Below are positions 9,100 to 17,487 of a stretch of 64,000 nucleotides of DNA, piece after piece (the stretch's first letter is position 1; each line of letters opens with the position of its first letter). The notes beneath the pieces are model-generated. The model searched no databases. It was not told the origin of the DNA and worked only from the letters and a program-made list of their open reading frames with translations. The stretch spans positions 15,644 to 79,643 of the forward strand of contig PLHW01000063.1 in NCBI GenBank assembly GCA_003139095.1. The letters are read 5' to 3'. Position numbers and translations under genes: made by a program. Origin of the DNA: Acidobacteriaceae bacterium. GTDB lineage: Bacteria; Acidobacteriota; Terriglobia; Terriglobales; Acidobacteriaceae.

Positions 9100-9540
9100 C
9101 TTTTCCCATGTACCTCTTTTGTACCTTGGGCAACGGTTTGGTAATCAACCAGATCTTCTTCGTAACGGATGTACCGGGACAACTAATAGGCCACGAACAG
9201 GTCGGAAAATTCGTGCCCGATGCAGCGCTTCCATCATGGCTTTCTTGTCGATGCGCAGAACGGCGCAATCCGTCGTTGCGGTTGCAGACGACATCCGCAG
9301 GAGCTGCCCGGCCAGACAACCTTCTCCGAAAAAGTCTCCGTCGCTCAACATTCCGATCGTTGCTTCCTTGCCAATCTTTGAGACCACGGTGAGTTTCACA
9401 TTGCCGGTCTGGAAATAAAACACCGCATCCGCGGCATCCCCTTGCGCAAAGATTTCTTGTCTCCTCGGGAAAACCATATATGTCCTGTCCTCGCCGATGG
9501 TCGCGAGGAATTGATGGGCATCGAAATCGAGCCCTTTCTT
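9100..9540 (-). pseudogene. Decayed Crp/Fnr-type regulator
   Basis: The minus strand carries a clear cyclic-nucleotide-binding domain (YFQTGNVKLTVVSKIGKEA, DGDFFGEGCLAG, CAVLRIDKKAMMEALHR), open from about 9600 and with an ATG at 9477. After EALHR the family's next segment, HEFSDLFVAY, continues in another frame, followed by an in-frame TAG and then IRYEEDLVD. So there is at least one frameshift and one stop, and the helix-turn-helix domain is missing. No ribosome binding site or good start is seen upstream. It lies just after tRNA-Ser, a common landing site for transferred DNA. Probably nonfunctional. Confidence 0.75.
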
Positions 9541-9562
9541 GGCCGCTACACGTGGACTTGTG

Positions 9563-9923
9563 GCAATTACGCCCGGTTTGCAGTGGCGGGGCGATTGGAG
9601 CCGGGCGTGCGGTTTTCCTTGCGCGCGGAGAACCGTTCAGTTGGCAAGCAGGAGACAGCCCCTTCTGCCTAAGCAACGAACAGCCATATTTTACCACTCT
9701 CCTGGATGGCCTCTTCCGAAAACCACGGTAGTGGGTCAGGAACTGAACCACTACCAAACCAACAGGTACTAGGTCAGTTTGAATGTCCACATGGGCCCGC
9801 AGAGGTTTCCGTTGAAAAAGCGATCCAGGATATGCATAATAATGCCTTTCGTTTTCGAGTCTAGAAGGGAAATTGCAAGTTGATTATGGACGGGCTGTTA
9901 AAACCTCTAATTGAGGAACTGGA
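9563..9923. other. Noncoding stretch next to the Crp/Fnr remnant
   Basis: About 360 bp with no credible gene on either strand. Near 9876 TTGCAA followed 17 bp later by TGTTAA is a possible promoter for the small gene at 9924, but it is weak. Confidence 0.35.
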
Positions 9924-10286
9924 ATGTTGAGCAAACTTCTTCAGATCGTGGCTTTGACTACGTGTCTGACTCCCGCCTGGTGCAAACCAACTTCGGAATT
10001 GTCATTCATCCCGCAACCCAGCACGGTCTTTATCGTAGGACCTGGAACGGTTTTGTCCGTTCACCTTCTAGATTTACCCTTCGTCAAGCAGCACTATGCG
10101 GTCAAGTACAAGACGGACGGGGGAGAACTGATCGAAGTGTGGACTCCTGGGAAGGACGTTTTGGTGCTGGAAGGGATGCACGGGATTCTGACCTACTCCA
10201 CTCATCCTGAGAAGATCCTTAGCTTTCGAGTAGTCGAAAAAAGTTCACAGCGTAGCGGACAGGTTGTGCCTGCCCCGCTGCGTTAA
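9924..10286 (+). CDS. Small secreted protein of unknown function
   Basis: 120 residues, start ATG at 9924 preceded by TTGAGGAA. The first 20 residues look like a signal peptide (LLQIVALTTCLTPAWC). The mature part contains beta-rich stretches such as VFIVGPGTVLSVHLLDL and HYAVKYKTDGGELIEVW. I recognise no family. The 3' end overlaps the convergent gene at 10219-10497 by 68 bp, which weakens one of the two calls. It lies in an accessory region between a pseudogene and an IS remnant. Confidence 0.5.
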   Translation: MLSKLLQIVALTTCLTPAWCKPTSELSFIPQPSTVFIVGPGTVLSVHLLDLPFVKQHYAVKYKTDGGELIEVWTPGKDVLVLEGMHGILTYSTHPEKILSFRVVEKSSQRSGQVVPAPLR

Positions 10287-10497
10287 CCATCATCACGCCT
10301 TCCCCCCACGCTACATGATGGGCCCAAGGTCCCCCTTGGCATAAATTGTTGATGAGCCTGTCCTTTTCCCCATCCGCGTCTGGAACACTGGAACTGGTGG
10401 CGTCGTCCAGCCGTTCGGTGGCATCTTCCCGCGCCGACCCTCCCCAGCACAACGTGCCGAGACTCAACCTCGCAAGTACGAACATTACTTTTTTCAT
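10219..10497 (-). CDS. Putative small secreted protein
   Basis: 92 residues from ATG at 10497, which has a GAGG ribosome binding site eight bases upstream. The N-terminus (MKKVMFVLARLSLGTLCWGG) looks like a signal peptide or lipoprotein leader. The C-terminal half contains CQGGPWAHHVAWGEGVMMVN and no known motif. It converges with and overlaps the gene at 9924-10286, so both cannot be under ordinary constraint over 68 bp. Modest confidence. Confidence 0.4.
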   Translation of the reverse strand: MKKVMFVLARLSLGTLCWGGSAREDATERLDDATSSSVPDADGEKDRLINNLCQGGPWAHHVAWGEGVMMVNAAGQAQPVRYAVNFFRLLES

Positions 10498-10541
10498 GGA
10501 CAACCTCGTTTCTGTCAACTCTGCGCCGCATCTCTTACTTG

Positions 10542-10855
10542 TGTAGTGCACCCCGCTAGAACTGGACACGGAAGTTAGTTAGGCTTGGGGCCTCCGCCAG
10601 GAGTCGAGAAAGCCGAGAGTCCAGAGAACCCCGGAAGAGAAGTGGCAGATCGTGTTGGAAGGTCTGAAGAGCGGCAACGTGGCCGAGACCTGCCGCAAAT
10701 ACGAGATCGCTCCCAATCTCTATTACCGCTGGAAGGATGAAGTGGAAGCGGGAGCCAAAGCTGCGCTTGGGGGGAGAAGCGCAGCCGCGCGGCCCACCTG
10801 TGCCAGTGACGGGGCCGGACATCAGTACTACTTTGCGCTAATTGTTAAGTCATGA
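10542..10855 (+). mobile_element. IS3-family remnant (left end and OrfA fragment)
   Basis: An end-like sequence TGTAGTGCACCCCGCTAGAA at 10542, typical of IS3-type termini, is followed by an open frame (about 10583-10855) encoding RKPRVQRTPEEKWQIVLEG, LKSGNVAETCRKYEIAPNLY and YRWKDEVEAG, the helix-turn-helix of an IS3 OrfA transposase. The native start codon is lost, the conserved part stops after ALGGRSAAA, and there is no OrfB. It is a truncated dead insertion sequence just upstream of the blaI-like promoter. Confidence 0.75.
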
Positions 10856-10875
10856 TGAAATCTGCGGGCGGGCGG

Positions 10876-10904
10876 TTGACTACTCAAGAGTGCAACGCTA
10901 GAGT
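10876..10904 (+). promoter_or_regulatory. Promoter of the BlaI/M56 pair
   Basis: TTGACT (10876-10881), a 17-bp spacer and TAGAGT (10899-10904) make a good sigma-70 promoter, 41 bp before the ATG at 10946. The spacer and -10 contain ACTC/GAGT half-sites that could serve as a BlaI-type operator. Confidence 0.55.
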
Positions 10905-10945
10905 TCTGTTGTCCGGAAACTTCCCCATTGCTTTCGAGATCGACA

Positions 10946-11371
10946 ATGACCCCGCTTCCTCTTTTTGGCGACTCTTCCGCTTCGGCCCAACTGGGACCGC
11001 TGGAGAGGAAAGTGCTCCAGGCGGTGTGGGCGCGAGGCAGCGCCACGGTTCGTGAAGTGCGCGAGGATGGCACGATCTGGCAAACCTATCCTACGATCAT
11101 GACGACGATGGACCGTCTTTTTAAGAAGGGACTCCTCGACCGAGTTCCGGACGGACGGGCGTTTCGCTATTCCGCGCGCTATACCCCGCAGGAACTGGAA
11201 CGCGTGGCGGCGGAAACGGGCATTCGCCAGCTTCTGGGCTCGGAACATGCCTCCCTGCACCTCTCCTATTTGGTCGAAGCGGTCAGCACGCAAAGCGTGA
11301 AGTTACTCGACGAGTTGCAGTCGCTGGTGGAGCGTCAGCGCGCCCAACTCAACAAGGGAGAAGAGCAGTGA
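10946..11371 (+). CDS. BlaI/MecI/CopY-family repressor
   Basis: 141 residues from ATG 10946 (a TTG at 10928 would add six). The N-terminal winged helix is visible: LGPLERKVLQAVWARGSATV, then TYPTIMTTMDRLFKKGLLDR and GRAFRYSARYT. The C-terminal part (about 75-141) is the helical dimerisation region. BlaI proteins repress promoters until the paired M56 membrane protease triggers their cleavage. The downstream M56 gene overlaps by 4 bp (GTGA), so the two are translationally coupled. No beta-lactamase is nearby, so the regulated process is unknown; many such pairs act on other envelope or metal stress genes. Confidence 0.88.
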   Translation: MTPLPLFGDSSASAQLGPLERKVLQAVWARGSATVREVREDGTIWQTYPTIMTTMDRLFKKGLLDRVPDGRAFRYSARYTPQELERVAAETGIRQLLGSEHASLHLSYLVEAVSTQSVKLLDELQSLVERQRAQLNKGEEQ

Positions 11372-12303
11372 TATTTGCTGCCCGAGGCCTCCTCGTTTCG
11401 CTTGCCTTTTTCGCAACCGTCTACTGCCCGCTGTCTTTGCTGGTCGTGTTGCTGTGGCGTGGCGCGAAGCACATGCGCCAAGCGACTGCCGCGAACACCG
11501 CCAGACTGTTATTCGGGCTGCGGATTTTTCCCTTTGTCGTTTCCGCCGCGGTAACGGTGTTCTTCACGTTTCCGTCGTTCTGGCTGCTGGAGAGGAAGTC
11601 GCCCGACGAGGATACCGCGACGTTCCTTCTTGCCCTGTGCTCGCTGCTCATCCTTGGCTCCGGGTTGTTCCGCGTGCTGAAAGTTCAAGCGTGCACCACG
11701 CGCGCCGTCACGCAGTGGCGGACGGGAGGGCCGACACTGGGAGCCGATAAGGGGACGCCCATGCTTAGGGCTTCGGAGGGCGCGCCGCCAGTGATTCTTG
11801 TCGGATTTTGGAAACCGAGGGTGATGATTTCCGATTTGGCAACCGCAGTGCTGACTGACGACGAGCTTCGGGTAGCGGTCCGGCACGAACTCGGGCACGC
11901 ACAGTCCTGGGACAATCTGAAGAGAGTTATAGTCTCTTCCACTCCTTTCCCTGGAATGAGCGGCATCGAGACTGCCTGGCAGGAATCGTCCGAACTGGCC
12001 GCAGATGAAGCGGCCGTGGCGAATCGCCAGGAAGCGCTCGATCTGGCGGCAGCATTGATCAAGCTTTCCAGATCCACTCATCGATGGCCCGAGCCGTTGC
12101 TCGCAACTGGACTGGTCAGCGGCTCGTGTTCGATTAGTCTCCGCGTAAGGCGCTTGCTCCAGTGGCGCATGGCTGGCCGACACGCCCAACGCAGCTGGGG
12201 TTTGGGCCTTCTGGTTCTGTTCACAATGTTCATCGGGATTGCCATCAATTACAGCGCAACACTGGTGCTGACGCATCGACTGACTGAACTTCTTGTGCCT
12301 TAG
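11368..12303 (+). CDS. M56-family (BlaR1-like) membrane metallopeptidase, sensor-less
   Basis: 311 residues with hydrophobic segments at about 5-27, 47-68, 85-105 and 280-303. The zinc site is RHELGH (about residues 171-176) with the downstream acidic motif ESSELAADEAAV, both typical of M56 peptidases. The start GTG overlaps the stop of the repressor gene. Compared with BlaR1 (about 585 residues) the large C-terminal extracellular penicillin-sensor domain is absent: the protein ends a few residues after the last membrane segment. It probably cleaves its BlaI partner, but what it senses cannot be told. Confidence 0.85.
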   Translation: MIFAARGLLVSLAFFATVYCPLSLLVVLLWRGAKHMRQATAANTARLLFGLRIFPFVVSAAVTVFFTFPSFWLLERKSPDEDTATFLLALCSLLILGSGLFRVLKVQACTTRAVTQWRTGGPTLGADKGTPMLRASEGAPPVILVGFWKPRVMISDLATAVLTDDELRVAVRHELGHAQSWDNLKRVIVSSTPFPGMSGIETAWQESSELAADEAAVANRQEALDLAAALIKLSRSTHRWPEPLLATGLVSGSCSISLRVRRLLQWRMAGRHAQRSWGLGLLVLFTMFIGIAINYSATLVLTHRLTELLVP

Positions 12304-12555
12304 TCGAAGCTCCGCAGGTAAATCAGCGCTCCCACCTTCCACTCCTTAGCGTGATCGGAGCGCTCCGAAAAGGCCGTCTAACCGACGGTAACCGCAAACA
12401 TGACGGCGGGGTGCGCGCCCAAAGTACGAGGGCGATATGACGTCACCATCCGCGACAGAAGTTCAGCCCCCTGTAACAGAAGTTTCACGCGATCTTCATA
12501 GTGCGGTAACAAGCCCATAACGCTTGCCAACTATTATCGCTGCTCATACTTACAT
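12304..12555. other. Intergenic, no gene seen
   Basis: About 250 bp between the M56 gene and the tandem repeat. Two copies of ACAGAAGTT (near 12439 and 12477) are seen; nothing else is supportable. Confidence 0.3.
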
Positions 12556-12660
12556 GCCCAATGTTTTTCCACCCCAATGCCGTTCCACCCAATGTGGTTC
12601 CACCCGAATGTCTTTCCACGCAATGCGTTTCCACCCAATGTCGTTCCACCCCCAATGTCG
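12556..12660 (+). repeat. Degenerate 15-17 bp tandem repeat in a gene leader
   Basis: About seven head-to-tail units of the form TTCCACCCAATGTCG (15-17 bp each, with CCACCC and CAATG the most constant parts) precede the phosphoesterase gene by 55 bp. Units differ by one to three changes. Because unit length varies, the array is not a coding repeat; an open frame through it is fortuitous. Confidence 0.8.
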
Positions 12661-12714
12661 CGCGGCCGATCGCGGTTGCGAGAGGAAAAAAATCCAATGA
12701 GGAGAACTGTGTAT

Positions 12715-15700
12715 ATGTCACGAAAAACGGCTCGAAATCATTCTCTAAGCAGGCCTCGTATCCATTGTGTGCGGCTGTTTGCCGTCCTGGCAATGGTAGC
12801 GGCGCTGAGCGTTTTGGCGCTCGCGCAGTCGCAGGAGTTCCCGACCTACACACCCGGCGAGAACACGAACGCGACCACCGGCCCGACCTTCACGGCGCCC
12901 TTGTCCGATCCGTGGGTGGTCAGCGATGGCACGATCATCACCCCTGCCGGCACCCAGGTCTACCTCAGCACCACGACCCGGGCCAAAGCCGTCGCACTCA
13001 ATCCGACGGGCAACGGAACCGCTGCTGTCCTTCAGATGGGCGCGCCGCAGTCGGTCTCGATCTTCTGCGTCGCCTCCGCCGGCTGCAATGGCGGGGCCTA
13101 CACGCAAGGCCAGGTCATGCAGAACTACATTCCGTCCAAGACCAACAGCGGTAGCTCCATGGGCATCACCTATACGCCCAATGGCCAGTACCTGCTGTTT
13201 AGCCAGGACGGAGACTACGGGCCAGCGTACGTTGCCATCGCGAACGTCAACTCGATCGGCTTGCTCTCCAATTACGCAGAGGTCAGCGTTCCGCTCGACG
13301 TCAACGGCGGCGGCTATCTGACTAACGTTACTTGCTATCCGTGGGTCGCTCCGTTCAACACGGCCAAGGCACCGCCGTCGGGCAGCCCTCCGGGGACCAC
13401 CGGCAGCATTGAAATCCCGTGCGGCCAGACCGTCTCGCTAGTGTCCGATGGTGCGCCGACTTCCTATCCGATGGGCATCGCGGTCACGCCGAATGGCAAT
13501 ACCGCCTACGTGGTGCTGGACAACAACGACACGCTGACCAAGATCGACCTGACGCAGCCGAAGCCGGTGGAAGGTCCGGAGCTCCGCGTCGGTCAGGTCC
13601 CGAACAACATCGTGATCAACAACGCCGGCACTTACGCCTACGTTGCCAACGAGGCTGGAAAGGTTCCTGGGGCGAACAGCTTCCAGGAATACTCGAACGG
13701 CACGCCGGTCGTCGCCGTCTATCCGACTGGCGCGACGAGCGAGGGCACCATTTCCGTCGTGAACCTGTCTACGTTCAAAGTCACCAAGACCATCACGGTC
13801 GGTCTGCACCCGACGGGCATGGCCTTTTGGGGCACGAACCTGTTGGTCACGAATGCCTATGACGACACGATCTCGGTGATCAACACGAACGCCAATACGG
13901 TGTCGTCGACGATTAAGCTTGACGCCTTCCTGGGTGGGCTGGGGGTTACAGTGCCCGGCGGACTCGTGACTGGCGTGGGTCCAAACGCGATCGCCGTCGA
14001 TAATTCAAACAACGCCTACGTGGCGCTCTATAATGCGAACGCCATTGCCGTGATCGACCTGAACACCCAAGTTGTTTTGGGCCTGATCCCGACCGGCTAT
14101 GCGCCGAGCTCAGTCGTGTTCGACTGGACTGACGGTGAGTTGCTGGTTGCCAACGACAAAGGCCTGGGCACTGACGGCTACGGCGTAGCGCCGCCTCCGC
14201 AGAAGACGTTCGAAAATTCATACGCTACATATTGGGGCGTGAGCGACTTCAACACGCACCAGGACCTCGGCACCGTGAGCATCATTCCCATTGCGAGCTT
14301 AAGCCTGCCGGCGATGACGACGCAGGTTCTATACAACAACCACTGGGATCTCACGCAAAATATCAGGTCTGCATCCGGTGGCAGCCCGAAGGCCGCGCCG
14401 GTCGCAATCCCAGCCAAGATCGGCAGTCCTTCGCTGATCAAGCACGTTTTCGTGATCATCCGTGAAAACCGCACCTACGATCAGATCCTGGGCGACGTGG
14501 CCGCCGGCAACGGCGACGCTTCCCTGGCAGTCTTCGGCGACGGCGCCGCAGCCGGCGGCACGCCGATCACGCCGAATGCGCACGCGCTAGTGCAGCGCTT
14601 CCCGCTGTTGGATAACTTCTACGACCCGAGCCGCCAGTCGGCGGACGGTCACAACTGGATCACGCAGGCCATGGCTCCTTACTCCGACGACGTGCAGTCG
14701 CCGGATTGGCTCCGCGACTACCCGTCCAACGGAGGCGAAGCGCTTGCCTACCAGAAGGTCGGGCACTTGTGGGACACGGCAGCAACCGCCCACGTCTCGT
14801 TTAAGAACTACGGCGAGTACATCGAATACAACTTGTTCAACCAGCCGAACGGCTCGACCGCAGAGCCGCTGTGGATCGATTTCTACAACGACATAACCTG
14901 TTACGAGGCTGGCAACGAACCCCAGCTTTATAACTTCAACACGGTCTCCTCGTACTCCCCGCTCCCGAACCTGATTAACAACACGGTCCAGAACTATCCG
15001 CAGTTCGACTTGGGCATCCCCGACCAGTTCCGCTTTGACGTCTGGAATGAAGACTTCCAGAATGACGTGGCGAAGGGAACGTTGCCTCAGTTGGAATTCA
15101 TGTGGATCAGTTCCGACCATACCGGCGGCCCGGTTACCGGGCAAGCCGGGCAGTCCGATAACGACCTGGCCCTTGGGCGCTACGTCGCGGCCATCAGCAA
15201 CAGCCCTGCTTGGGCGACTTCGGCGATCTTTGTGGAGGAAGACGACGCGCAGAACGGCGTCGACCACGTCGATGGTCACCGCAGCCCTGGCTATGTCATC
15301 AGCCCCTACGTCATCCAGAGTACCGGGGACGCACCGTACGTAGACAGCACCTTCTACACGCAGGTCAACTTGACCCGCACCATCGAGCAGATCCTCGGCA
15401 TCAAGCCCATGAACCAGAATGACCTCGTGGCCTCGCCGATGAGCACGCTCTTCCTGGATAGCCCCCCGGCAAGCAACTTCCTGCCGTGGAACTACGTGCC
15501 AGCCGCCTACGCGCTGAACACGGGCAATAGCCAGACTCCAACTCAGACCCTCCCGCCGTCGTGTTCTGCGTCAAGGGCTCAGTCTAAGCCGCAGTCCACG
15601 GTGAAAGAGAGCCCGAAGGTTCAGGCTCTGCGGGCTGGGTGGATGGCAAAGAAGGCGGAGATCTTCGCTGGCAAGTACCAAAAGCCAGACTCGGAAGACC

Positions 15701-15831
15701 CGGACACGGTTAACCACCTCAACTGGTACGAAGCCACCGGCTTTACTCGCCCCTACCCCGGCGAGGATACGGTTCGGCCCGCGAGCGAGTTCAACAATGC
15801 TGCTCCTGCTCGTGACGGAGACGACGACTAA
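12715..15831 (+). CDS. Secreted YncE-type beta-propeller/phosphoesterase fusion
   Basis: 1038 residues. Start ATG 12715 is preceded by GAGGAGA at nine bases; another ATG six codons upstream (12697) also has a possible site. The leader (about 1-40: RLFAVLAMVAALSVLALA) is a signal peptide. Residues about 60-490 form a YncE/YVTN beta propeller (MGIAVTPNGNTAYVV, VANEAGKVPG, INTNANTVSSTIKLD). From about 575 an alkaline-phosphatase-superfamily phosphoesterase domain follows (VIIRENRTYDQILGD, DNFYDPSRQSADGHNW, ISSDHTGG, FVEEDDAQNGVDHVDGHR), with metal ligands visible. Related proteins are annotated as bifunctional YncE/alkaline phosphatase. The substrate is unknown; a phosphodiesterase or phospholipase C-like role is possible. 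A strong terminator follows. Confidence 0.85.
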   Translation: MSRKTARNHSLSRPRIHCVRLFAVLAMVAALSVLALAQSQEFPTYTPGENTNATTGPTFTAPLSDPWVVSDGTIITPAGTQVYLSTTTRAKAVALNPTGNGTAAVLQMGAPQSVSIFCVASAGCNGGAYTQGQVMQNYIPSKTNSGSSMGITYTPNGQYLLFSQDGDYGPAYVAIANVNSIGLLSNYAEVSVPLDVNGGGYLTNVTCYPWVAPFNTAKAPPSGSPPGTTGSIEIPCGQTVSLVSDGAPTSYPMGIAVTPNGNTAYVVLDNNDTLTKIDLTQPKPVEGPELRVGQVPNNIVINNAGTYAYVANEAGKVPGANSFQEYSNGTPVVAVYPTGATSEGTISVVNLSTFKVTKTITVGLHPTGMAFWGTNLLVTNAYDDTISVINTNANTVSSTIKLDAFLGGLGVTVPGGLVTGVGPNAIAVDNSNNAYVALYNANAIAVIDLNTQVVLGLIPTGYAPSSVVFDWTDGELLVANDKGLGTDGYGVAPPPQKTFENSYATYWGVSDFNTHQDLGTVSIIPIASLSLPAMTTQVLYNNHWDLTQNIRSASGGSPKAAPVAIPAKIGSPSLIKHVFVIIRENRTYDQILGDVAAGNGDASLAVFGDGAAAGGTPITPNAHALVQRFPLLDNFYDPSRQSADGHNWITQAMAPYSDDVQSPDWLRDYPSNGGEALAYQKVGHLWDTAATAHVSFKNYGEYIEYNLFNQPNGSTAEPLWIDFYNDITCYEAGNEPQLYNFNTVSSYSPLPNLINNTVQNYPQFDLGIPDQFRFDVWNEDFQNDVAKGTLPQLEFMWISSDHTGGPVTGQAGQSDNDLALGRYVAAISNSPAWATSAIFVEEDDAQNGVDHVDGHRSPGYVISPYVIQSTGDAPYVDSTFYTQVNLTRTIEQILGIKPMNQNDLVASPMSTLFLDSPPASNFLPWNYVPAAYALNTGNSQTPTQTLPPSCSASRAQSKPQSTVKESPKVQALRAGWMAKKAEIFAGKYQKPDSEDPDTVNHLNWYEATGFTRPYPGEDTVRPASEFNNAAPARDGDDD

Positions 15832-15852
15832 AACACGTTTAGACTGCACCGG

Positions 15853-15886
15853 CCCTCTCCCCGTATTACTGGGGAGAGGGTTTTTT
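15853..15886 (+). terminator. Strong rho-independent terminator
   Basis: Perfect 10-bp stem CCCTCTCCCC/GGGGAGAGGG (15853-15862 with 15871-15880), 8-nt loop and six T, 21 nt after the phosphoesterase stop. Confidence 0.93.
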
Positions 15887-16422
15887 GTTCACGCCTCAAA
15901 ACTTAAAGTCCCCACAAACATGAACCCGCCCGCCACTGCACCGTGTCCGTGATTCGCGTTGTGTTTTGACCAATGCCCGCCCCCACTACCAGGAAAAGCG
16001 TCGCCGCCGCGGCGAACATCCGAGAGTACGTTGAGCGCATAAGAGTCGGGATTAAAGTGCACTAACTGTGGCGCAACCGATCTCGCAGGAATGCTCGAAT
16101 CTAACCAGCACCCTGCCAAGCTCCGTCGTCCGTATCGTCCTCCTGTGCAGAGACTGCGACTCAGGGCTGAATGTATGTATTGTAATTCACAGCTTTCGCG
16201 ATCTCGTCGTGCTGAGCGCCTTTGCCCTCAGGCGCTCTGCAACCTGACCCCGCAACAGTCTCGGCGCCAGAACTCATCTCCACGAAGGGAATGAAAAGTG
16301 TCACCCATCGACTGGACGAGTAGAAGCGTTTGTTGATGGTGCCAGAACTGCATTACGATAATTGGGGCGTTTGCTTGAGAGACGCAGGCGCTTGTCCTGG
16401 CGCAGCGCTGGAGGAGGTTCGC
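15887..16422. other. Intergenic region, no credible gene
   Basis: About 535 bp. Short open frames on both strands lack ribosome binding sites and family features. A 7-bp hairpin GAGCGCC/GGCGCTC (16214-16237) has no T tract. The promoter for the first universal stress gene must lie here but no convincing hexamers are seen. Confidence 0.4.
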
Positions 16423-17355
16423 ATGTCACTCGTCTCAGCGACTGGAGACCTTCAACTGAAGTCGGTCCTGATTGCAACCGATTTCTCGGAAGCATCGGAA
16501 AAAGCCCTCCGCCATGCTCTGGCCATTGCCCGCCACTATGGGGCGAAGCTTTACCTGGCGCACGTGGTCTCCTCAATCGGCTTCACGCTCGCAGGTCCAG
16601 AGGCCGTAAATACGGTCACCGAGATCGTTTGGAGAGATGCCCGTCAATTGGAGGCCCGACTTCTTCAGAGTGGAGCGCTGGCCAGTCTGCGCCATGAGAT
16701 CATCGTCTGCCAGGGCAATGTTTGGGAAGAGCTGGAAAAAGTAGTCCGGCAAGAGCAAGTAGAACTGGTCGTCATCGGCACACACGCTCGACGAGGTTTG
16801 GGAAAGCTACTCCTCGGCTCGGTGGCGGAACACATCTTTCGACACTCGGAATGCCTGGTTCTAACCGTGGGTCCGGGTTCTTTGCAGGATTCCCCGGTCG
16901 ATGGTAGCCGAGCCATTCGGCCGTTCTTGTTCGCCACGGACTTCGGTGAACCCTCGCTACGCGCTCTGCCCTATGCGATCTCGTCCGCCAATCACTTTGG
17001 AACGAAACTCGTTTTGCTCCACGTTCTCGCTGCGGCCCCAACACCGGAGGGCGTGAACCGTCCCACGGCCGGTGATGTTATGCAGACGCGAGAGAACGCC
17101 CGGATGACAAGCTTGCGGCGGCTTGCGGAGTTGGTGTCTCAGAGCGCCAAACTGGCCGCCGAACCGGCGTACTTAGTCGAGTTCGGTTCGCCGAGTGAAA
17201 AGATCTTGCAGACGGCCAGTAACCTCAAAGCCGATGCGATCATTTTGGGTTTGCACCGCTCGGGCCACATCGACGCAAAGACCCATCTGCCGTGGGCTAC
17301 GGCGTATGAGGTAGTGTGCGGCGCCAGTTGCTCCGTATTGACCGTGAGGAATTGA
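16423..17355 (+). CDS. Universal stress protein, two Usp domains
   Basis: 310 residues from ATG 16423, which has an excellent GGAGGAGG site; an in-frame start farther upstream lacks one. Two Usp domains: about 7-150 (SVLIATDFSEASEKALRHAL, then GTHARRGLGKLLLGSVAEHI, an ATP-binding G-x2-G-x9-G-S pattern) and about 165-310 (FLFATDFGEPSLRALPYAIS), where the nucleotide loop is degenerate (LGLHRSGHIDAKTH). Cytoplasmic; such proteins bind ATP and help survive starvation, hypoxia or oxidants. It is first of three tandem-domain Usp genes within 3 kb. Confidence 0.93.
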   Translation: MSLVSATGDLQLKSVLIATDFSEASEKALRHALAIARHYGAKLYLAHVVSSIGFTLAGPEAVNTVTEIVWRDARQLEARLLQSGALASLRHEIIVCQGNVWEELEKVVRQEQVELVVIGTHARRGLGKLLLGSVAEHIFRHSECLVLTVGPGSLQDSPVDGSRAIRPFLFATDFGEPSLRALPYAISSANHFGTKLVLLHVLAAAPTPEGVNRPTAGDVMQTRENARMTSLRRLAELVSQSAKLAAEPAYLVEFGSPSEKILQTASNLKADAIILGLHRSGHIDAKTHLPWATAYEVVCGASCSVLTVRN

Positions 17356-17487
17356 AACGGCGAGTACAGCGGAGGCGGTACGTTCGGCTCAGTAGTATCG
17401 TTGCGTCGACGTTCACGCCAGTCTCTTATCCGTGCGCGCGGAAGGTTGCTGTTCGATTCTCTCGGCCCTTGCGCAACCGGCTTGCAA

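Noticed and set aside
12556-12660. Possible CRISPR array
   Set aside because: Units are only 15-17 bp, degenerate and directly adjacent, with no spacers and no cas genes nearby.
15889-16119. 76-codon minus-strand frame with a Gly/His-rich segment
   Set aside because: It lies just after a strong plus-strand terminator, has no ribosome binding site and shows no recognisable fold.
16091-16294. 67-codon plus-strand frame with Cys and Arg-rich sequence
   Set aside because: No start signal; Arg-rich composition is that of out-of-frame GC-rich DNA. I also looked for a tRNA here and could not fold one.
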